64,000 nucleotides of DNA from Pandoraea sp. ASV26 (GTDB taxonomy: Bacteria > Pseudomonadota > Gammaproteobacteria > Burkholderiales > Burkholderiaceae): assembly GCF_016428915.1 (NCBI RefSeq), contig NZ_JAELTP010000006.1, forward strand, positions 1 to 64,000, given 5' to 3'. The notes under the pieces are model-generated. The model did no database searches and was not told the DNA's origin. It saw only the letters and a list, made by a program, of their open reading frames with translations. Both the position numbers and the translations under genes were made by a program. This document shows, in pieces, positions 58,776 to 64,000 of this stretch; within the stretch, counting starts at the first letter, position 1, and each line of letters opens with the position of its first letter.

Positions 58776-59966
58776 ATGCATGATTGGCAATATTCCGAAC
58801 GTGCCCGCCATCTGACCAGCTCGGCCATTCGCGAAATTCTGAAGGTTACGGAGCGCCCCGAAGTCATTTCGTTCGCGGGCGGTCTGCCCTCACCCGCCAC
58901 CTTCCCCGTCGCCCAGATGCGCGCTGCCGCCGAGCGCGTACTGACCGAGTCGCCGCAAGCTGCGCTGCAATACAGCGCCACCGAAGGCTTCGCGCCGCTG
59001 CGCGAGTGGGTCGCCAAGCGCTACTCGCGCGACGGCCTGACGCTCGCCACCGAGAACGTGCTGATTACCACGGGCTCGCAACAGGGCCTCGACCTCATCG
59101 GCAAGATCTTCATCGACGAAGGCAGCCGCGTGCTGGTGGAAGCGCCGAGCTATCTCGGGGCGCTGCAATCGTTCTCACTGTTCGCGCCGAAGTACGTGCC
59201 GGTGCCGACCGACGACCACGGGCTGCTGCCCGACGCGCTCACACCCGAGATCGTCAATGGCGCGCGCTTCCTTTACGCCATGCCGAACTTCCAGAATCCG
59301 ACCGGACGCCGTCTGCCGTTGGCACGCCGTGAAGCCCTGGCCGCCGTGGCCAAACGCGACGGCCTGGCGATCATCGAAGACGATCCGTACGGCGAACTCG
59401 ACTACGAAGGCCAGCGCCTGCCCAGCCTGATGTCGCTCGCACCAGAACATGTGCTGTACATGGGCTCGTTCTCGAAGGTGCTCGCGCCGGGACTGCGGCT
59501 CGGTTTCATCATCGGCCCGCGGGCCGTGATCGCCAAGCTCGTACAGGCCAAGCAGGCCGCCGATCTGCATACGCCGAGCCTCACGCAGCGCATCGCGCAC
59601 GAGGTCGTGAAAGACGGCTTCCTCGACACGCACATCCCGTCGATCCGCACGCTCTACGCCGCGCAGGCCAAGGCGATGCTTGCCTCGCTGGAAAAGCATA
59701 TGCCCGCAGGCACGACCTGGACCACGCCGGCAGGCGGAATGTTCATCTGGTTGACATTGCCCGCCGGCATCGACACCATGCAGTTGCTGGAAAAAGCGAT
59801 TGCGCAGCACGTGGCGTTCGTGCCCGGCGCGCCGTTCTACGTCGGCACGCCGCAATCGAATACGCTTCGGTTGTCGTTCGTCACGGTGCCGCCCGAGAAG
59901 ATCGAAGTGGGCGTTGCGAAGCTGGGCGCTCTGGTCGCCGACGTGCTCACGCGTCGCGCTGCCTGA
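58776..59966 (+). CDS. PLP-dependent aminotransferase (2-aminoadipate/AroH-like group)
   Basis: A 396-residue class I aminotransferase: VISFAGGLPSPATFPVAQM near the N-terminus, the PLP Asn in PNFQNPTGR, Asp in IIEDDPYGELDY, and Lys in MGSFSKVLAPGLRLGF near residue 230. It resembles the 2-aminoadipate/valine-type and MocR-related aminotransferases. The start ATG at 58776 gives MHDWQYSERARHL. It lies between EamA and RidA on the same strand. Confidence 0.93.
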   Translation: MHDWQYSERARHLTSSAIREILKVTERPEVISFAGGLPSPATFPVAQMRAAAERVLTESPQAALQYSATEGFAPLREWVAKRYSRDGLTLATENVLITTGSQQGLDLIGKIFIDEGSRVLVEAPSYLGALQSFSLFAPKYVPVPTDDHGLLPDALTPEIVNGARFLYAMPNFQNPTGRRLPLARREALAAVAKRDGLAIIEDDPYGELDYEGQRLPSLMSLAPEHVLYMGSFSKVLAPGLRLGFIIGPRAVIAKLVQAKQAADLHTPSLTQRIAHEVVKDGFLDTHIPSIRTLYAAQAKAMLASLEKHMPAGTTWTTPAGGMFIWLTLPAGIDTMQLLEKAIAQHVAFVPGAPFYVGTPQSNTLRLSFVTVPPEKIEVGVAKLGALVADVLTRRAA

Positions 59967-60156
59967 AACGCCCGCCTCGTCAGCCCCGTTTGTCGTATCT
60001 GCCGGCCTGAAGGGAATTCGGGCCGGCCATCAACGGCACTCAATGGCCATCAACGGCGCATCTGACGCGCGTCGCCGCACCAGCCTCTCACCGACCTATC
60101 GCACCGAGCCGAGCGATCGATCGGTCCGATTCAACGCATCTGCAAGGAAGCCGTAC

Positions 60157-60612
60157 ATGTCCGTCTACGACAAATTGAAGCAACTGGGTATCGAACTGCC
60201 GAGCGCCGGCGCGCCCGCTGCCGCCTACGTAATGAGCGCACAAACCGGCAATACCGTGTTCCTCTCGGGCCACCTGCCGAAGAAGGATGGCAAGATCTGG
60301 ACCGGCAAGCTCGGCAAGGACGTGAGCGTCGACGAGGGCAAAGCCGCCGCCCGTGCCGTCGCCATCGAACTGATCGCCACGCTGCACGCCCACACGGGTG
60401 ACCTGAACAAGGTCAAGCGCGTCGTGAAGCTGATGAGCCTCGTCAACTCGACGCCGGAGTTCACCGATCAGCATCTGGTGACGAACGGCGCCTCGGAACT
60501 GATCGCGGAAGTGTTCGGCGACGCCGGCAAGCATGCGCGTTCCGCTTTTGGCGTTGCGCAGATTCCGCTGGGTGCATGCGTCGAGATCGAATTGATCGCT
60601 GAACTCGCCTGA
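60157..60612 (+). CDS. RidA-family protein (YjgF-like)
   Basis: A 151-residue RidA-family protein (subgroup of about 150 residues). The family segments FLSGHLPKKDGKIWTGKLG and HARSAFGVAQIPLGACVEIEL with the conserved Arg and Glu are present. RidA removes reactive enamine/imine intermediates made by PLP enzymes, which fits its place after an aminotransferase. The start at 60157 gives MSVYDKLKQLGIELP. Confidence 0.92.
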   Translation: MSVYDKLKQLGIELPSAGAPAAAYVMSAQTGNTVFLSGHLPKKDGKIWTGKLGKDVSVDEGKAAARAVAIELIATLHAHTGDLNKVKRVVKLMSLVNSTPEFTDQHLVTNGASELIAEVFGDAGKHARSAFGVAQIPLGACVEIELIAELA

Positions 60613-60815
60613 ACGATCGACACCTTCCCCCAGACGGACCGAAGCCCCTTTCCGCCTCTCAGACATAAACCCAACTCGCTGCAGAAAGGCGCTCCGGTCC
60701 GTCCCCCTCCACTCCTACGGTACCTCAAGCAACACCTTCCCTCGCTTCTCGTCTTACCGCATATACGCAACACCCTCGGGGCTGTTGTCTTATGCGCGCG
60801 TGCCGCGTTTGTCGG

Positions 60816-62105
60816 TCAGCGCGGCGTGCCGCTGCCGTAAGCGCGGCGCATGGCCATCGCAACGGCCAGCGACAGCACGACCGCCACCGCGAGCAACGCC
60901 ACGACGCCATGCCAGCCATGCGACTTGAGCATCACGCCCGAGTAGCTGCCCAACAGGCTGGAGCCCAGGTAGTAGAAGAACAGATACAGCGCCGAGGCAA
61001 TCGCCCGCCCTTGCGTCGCGCGACGTCCCACCCAACTGCTGGCAACGGTATGCGCGCCGAAGAAGCCGAATGTGAAGATCGCCAGCCCCATCACCACGCC
61101 CAGCACCTGCGAAGCGAGCATGGTGACAAGTCCCACCAGTGCCAATGCGACCAGCACCCACAACAGCCGCGCACGTCCCACGCGATCCGACAACGGCCCC
61201 GCGATGAACGAGCCGACCACCCCGATCAGATACATCGCGAAGATCGCGCCGATCGCCGCGTGCGGCAGATGGAACGGCGACGCCGCCAGATGGAAGCCGA
61301 GGTAGTTGTAGACGCTCACGAAGCTGCCCATCATCAGCCCGGCGAACAGGTACAGCCCCAACAATGCCGGGTCGCCCAGATGGCGACGCGCATGGCCGAT
61401 GGCCTCGCGCACGCTCATGTGACGCGGAGTGAAGCGGCGTGAATGCGGCAGGCTGCGCGCAAATTCCAGCCCCATCGCCAGACAGACGAGGCCGATCACC
61501 GCGACCGACACGCGCCACGAGAACATGTCCGCCACGAACGCGGCAAGCACGCGTCCGGCCATGCCCCCGAGAATATTGCCGCCGATGTACAACCCCATCG
61601 ACATGCCAAGCGAGCGCTGATCGATCTCCTCGCTCAGGTACGCCATCGCAATGGCCGGCAATCCGGAGAGCGCCAACCCCTTGAGGGCGCCGAGAATCAC
61701 AACCGTCTCGAAGTTGGTGGAGAACGCACTCGCCAGCGTGAGCACCGACGAACTGAGCAGTGCGATCGTCATCATCCGCTTGCGACTCACGCGATCTGCC
61801 GCAACACAGGTGACGAGCAACCCCAGCGCCATCATCATCGTGGCGGCCGACACCGACCAACTGGCCTGCGCAGGCGTAATGCCGAACGTGGTGGTCAACA
61901 GCGGCAGCAGCGACTGCATGCAGTACAACTGGGCAAACGTCGAAAAGCCACCGAAAAAGAGCGCACGGCTGATGACAGCGTATTCAGGCGTGCCACGGGT
62001 GACGCCCTCCGGAAGCTTGGGCGCCGACGCGCTACCCGGCGATGCACCACTGGGAACGCCGCCGGGAATGCTGCTGGAAAGAGGAAGGGACTTCGTTGAT
62101 GCCAT
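60816..62105 (-). CDS. MFS transporter, YnfM-like
   Basis: A 429-residue major facilitator with 12 helices. MSLGIECS-like loops are absent, but the MFS A-like motif SDRVGRARLLWVL (in the second half) and VSRKRMMTIALLSSSV (after helix 2-3) fit. It resembles the YnfM/arabinose-efflux group. The start ATG at 62105 (MASTKSLPL) is chosen; one at 62132 is in frame but lacks a ribosome site. It is divergent from a LysR gene that likely regulates it. Confidence 0.9.
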   Translation of the reverse strand: MASTKSLPLSSSIPGGVPSGASPGSASAPKLPEGVTRGTPEYAVISRALFFGGFSTFAQLYCMQSLLPLLTTTFGITPAQASWSVSAATMMMALGLLVTCVAADRVSRKRMMTIALLSSSVLTLASAFSTNFETVVILGALKGLALSGLPAIAMAYLSEEIDQRSLGMSMGLYIGGNILGGMAGRVLAAFVADMFSWRVSVAVIGLVCLAMGLEFARSLPHSRRFTPRHMSVREAIGHARRHLGDPALLGLYLFAGLMMGSFVSVYNYLGFHLAASPFHLPHAAIGAIFAMYLIGVVGSFIAGPLSDRVGRARLLWVLVALALVGLVTMLASQVLGVVMGLAIFTFGFFGAHTVASSWVGRRATQGRAIASALYLFFYYLGSSLLGSYSGVMLKSHGWHGVVALLAVAVVLSLAVAMAMRRAYGSGTPR

Positions 62106-62182
62106 GACGCGGGCTCGCCTCGCGCGAGCCATGGGTGAAGTGGATAGAGCGAATCATAAGTTTGCCGTTACCCCACGTCCAA

Positions 62183-62211
62183 TATATATTTAAGCGATAT
62201 TTCCATATATA
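62183..62211. promoter_or_regulatory. AT-rich dyad between MFS and LysR genes
   Basis: The arms TATATAT (62183-62189) and ATATATA (62205-62211) are complementary, with ATATTT repeated at an 11-nt offset between them. It lies in the 131-bp divergent region and is a plausible LysR operator or promoter; the sequence is much more AT-rich than its surroundings. Confidence 0.5.
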
Positions 62212-62236
62212 AAACAGATCAATCGAGGGTCAACGT

Positions 62237-63160
62237 ATGGAACTGCGTCATCTCCGCTACTTCGTCACTGTCGCTGAAGAGTTGCATTTCAGCCGTGCGG
62301 CACAACGGCTCAATATCGGCCAGCCGCCGCTCTCCATGCAGATCCGTGCGCTGGAGGACGAGCTTGGCGTCGCGCTCTTCGAGCGCTCGCAGCGACGTGT
62401 CTTCCTGACAACGGCGGGACGCGCATTTCTCGTGCGAGCGCGTCAGATCCTGGCCGATGCCGATGCGGCCCGTCTGGAAGTGCAGCAAATTGCAGGGTTG
62501 GACGCCGGGGAATTGCGCATCGCATTCACGACCTCCGCGCCCATGACGAATCTGATGAAACGCGTGCTCACCGGCTACCGTCAGCGATATCCGCGCGTGA
62601 CATTGACGCTGAGCGAATCTCCGTCGGAGCGCCAACGCGACGCCCTTACCGAGCGCACGCTCGATATCGGCCTGCTGCGTCAGGCGGAAGATGCCCCACC
62701 GGTGGCGGGATTGAGTTTCGAGACGTTGATTGACGAGGCACTGGTCGTGGTCCTGCATCAGGGCCATGTGCTGTCAGGGCGCAAGCGCCTGTCCATTGCG
62801 GATCTGGCGAACGAGGCGTTCATCATGCATCCGTACGATGTTGGCACGGCTATCGACGGGAAAATCCGGCGAATGTGCGAACGTGCGGGATTTACGCCAC
62901 GCGTTGTGCAGGAAGCGCGCGAGTCGACGACGATCGTCGCGCTCGCCGCGAGCGGGCTGGGGGTTGCGGTGCTCCCGGCCGCCGTGCGATGCATCCAGAT
63001 CGAGGGGGCATGCTTCATGGATCTCAGCGAGCCCGATGCGCATACGCCCCTGCTATTGGCAAAGCGTCGCGACGACGCCAGCCCGTTAGTGCAAGCTTTC
63101 GTCGCGATGTGCCACGAAGTGGCCGGCAGTCTTCACGAAACGCGCCGGCCCATCGCCTGA
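62237..63160 (+). CDS. LysR-family transcriptional regulator
   Basis: A 307-residue LysR-type regulator. The N-terminal helix-turn-helix (MELRHLRYFVTVAEELHFSRA, then QPPLSMQIRALEDELGV) and a co-inducer domain (GELRIAFTTSAPM to the end) are typical of the CatR/BenM-like group. It is divergent from the YnfM-like MFS gene and convergent with the CopD-like gene; the likely target is that exporter. Confidence 0.94.
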   Translation: MELRHLRYFVTVAEELHFSRAAQRLNIGQPPLSMQIRALEDELGVALFERSQRRVFLTTAGRAFLVRARQILADADAARLEVQQIAGLDAGELRIAFTTSAPMTNLMKRVLTGYRQRYPRVTLTLSESPSERQRDALTERTLDIGLLRQAEDAPPVAGLSFETLIDEALVVVLHQGHVLSGRKRLSIADLANEAFIMHPYDVGTAIDGKIRRMCERAGFTPRVVQEARESTTIVALAASGLGVAVLPAAVRCIQIEGACFMDLSEPDAHTPLLLAKRRDDASPLVQAFVAMCHEVAGSLHETRRPIA

Positions 63161-63185
63161 GCGGCGGGAAGGACGACGCGCAAGA

Positions 63186-63638
63186 TCAGCCGCGCAGCGA
63201 AGCCGCCAGACCGATGACGACGACACCCAGCACGAGGTTGAGGATCACCAGCCGACGAATGCCATTCACCGCAGCCGCGCCATCCGGCCACGACTGCGCC
63301 TGCACCGCGCGTTGCAGGCGCGGGAACAGTCCGAAGCGAATGTGACCGAAGACGAGCATCATCAACACGCCGATGCCGGCCATCGCATGCACGGGCCAAC
63401 GGGCGTGCATGCCGCCCATGCTGAGCATCATGTGACCGCCGGACAGCAGGATCAAGACGATGGCCACACCCACCCATGTAAAGAAGCGCGTGAGCGCCGC
63501 CTCCCACAACGGCAGACGTTGCTGCGGCGAGAGCTCGGACGACGCCGGCCGCAGGCAAGCCAGCGCAAAGAACATCCCCCCGATCCAGACGGCGACGCTT
63601 ACCAGATGCAAGAACAGGCTAAAGGCATAAACGCTCAT
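63186..63638 (-). CDS. CopD-like/DUF membrane protein
   Basis: A 150-residue integral membrane protein with four hydrophobic helices (SLFLHLVSVAVWIGGMFFALA near the start; a His-rich turn MLSMGGMHARWPVHAMAG in the middle). It fits the CopD-like cytochrome-b561-style family found in betaproteobacteria. Conserved His residues could bind heme or copper. It is 12 bp after parC on the same strand. Confidence 0.8.
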   Translation of the reverse strand: MSVYAFSLFLHLVSVAVWIGGMFFALACLRPASSELSPQQRLPLWEAALTRFFTWVGVAIVLILLSGGHMMLSMGGMHARWPVHAMAGIGVLMMLVFGHIRFGLFPRLQRAVQAQSWPDGAAAVNGIRRLVILNLVLGVVVIGLAASLRG

Positions 63639-63650
63639 GCGTGACTCCCG

Positions 63651-64000
63651 TCAGGATGCCGAAGGCGCGGCCGGCAACACCGGCTCGAGCGAACGCGGTT
63701 TGAATGTCGAGAACTTGACCGCAGGCGCGCGTCCCTTACGGGCGCGCTTACCGATATTCGGCGCCAGCGACGCGCCCGAGAGCGTCTCGGACTGAAGCTT
63801 GCCGCCACGCACTTCGCCATACACCGTGACACCGGCCTCGCCGATCGGCACGGCCGACACCAGCGTCTGCTTGTCGTCGAGCCCGATCAGCGTGACACCG
63901 CGTCCGCCGCCCGTGAGCGACTTCATCTCGTCCATGCCGAACACGAGCAAACGACCGTCGCTCGACAGACAGGCCACGGCACTCGCCCCTTGCCAGATCG
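63651..64000 (-). CDS. parC: DNA topoisomerase IV subunit A, C-terminal part (runs off the right edge)
   Basis: About 115 C-terminal residues are visible. They include SSDGRLLVFGMDEMKSL and GGGRGVTLIGLD, the beta-pinwheel repeats of ParC/GyrA C-terminal domains, and a charged tail with KRARKGRAPAVKF. The frame stays open at the window edge (IWQGASAVACLSS). ParC rather than GyrA is inferred from the short basic tail and the GGGRG repeat. Confidence 0.85.
   Translation of the reverse strand, partial: IWQGASAVACLSSDGRLLVFGMDEMKSLTGGGRGVTLIGLDDKQTLVSAVPIGEAGVTVYGEVRGGKLQSETLSGASLAPNIGKRARKGRAPAVKFSTFKPRSLEPVLPAAPSAS

Overview
The window is a gene-dense, GC-rich chromosomal segment of a betaproteobacterium, most likely in Burkholderiales/Burkholderiaceae (Pandoraea- or Burkholderia-like). 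The pointers are the pyrG-kdsA-eno order, the iscRSUA-hscBA-fdx-iscX cluster, an intracellular PHA depolymerase, the BenE and DUF1841/DUF2322/DUF2917/DUF3565 families, and strong GC bias at third codon positions. Genus is inference. I saw no tRNA, rRNA, CRISPR array, prophage or insertion sequence. Functional calls come from motifs and family knowledge; no search was run.

Layout. 1-13.9 kb: housekeeping genes on the minus strand (eno, kdsA, pyrG, an alpha/beta hydrolase, comEC, tatD, lolD, lolC), then an RpfE-like gene overlapping recJ on the plus strand. 14-18.6 kb: a LysR regulator, a DUF1127 peptide, then prfB (with its programmed +1 frameshift), an Ivy-type lysozyme inhibitor and lysS, closed by a strong terminator. 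18.7-25.2 kb: the accessory part. It holds an orphan 386-residue protein, then a 3.3-kb islet with a periplasmic 5-hydroxyisourate hydrolase (hiuH-like), a secreted GlcG/HbpS-family protein and a divergent HprRS/CusRS-like two-component system. The islet is flanked by imperfect direct repeats of the 3' end of the neighbouring DUF1444-like gene. A GT87-like membrane protein follows. 25.5-32.5 kb: a glycine-zipper protein and the complete ISC iron-sulfur operon, with a DUF3565 gene inside it and a visible IscR-type promoter. 32.5-46.2 kb: a Gcr-like membrane protein, a low-molecular-weight phosphatase, uvrB, an aromatic/aspartate aminotransferase, phaZ, a TetR regulator, rsxB-nth, a RutE-like nitroreductase, an EamA exporter, DUF1841 and two small cytochromes c. 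46.5-54.7 kb: a MoxR/VWA pair, benE, DUF2322, a spermidine-synthase-like methyltransferase-fold protein, a deoxyinosine/uracil glycosylase, ubiC and htpG with a sigma-32 promoter. 54.9-60.6 kb: a MocR regulator facing DUF2917, a VOC protein, an EamA transporter, a PLP aminotransferase and a RidA protein, which looks like one amino-acid handling unit. 60.8-64 kb: an MFS exporter with a divergent LysR regulator, a CopD-like membrane protein and the C-terminus of parC.

Most notable. (1) The hiuH/hbpS/hprRS islet carries an 18-bp HprR-box-like dyad in its divergent promoter and resembles a fusion of the E. coli hiuH-hprRS locus with the Streptomyces HbpS-SenS-SenR idea of an exported accessory sensor. 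(2) Three unrelated genes (benE, the glycosylase, the MocR gene) run at their stop codons into 10- or 11-nt tandem repeats that each begin with TGA.
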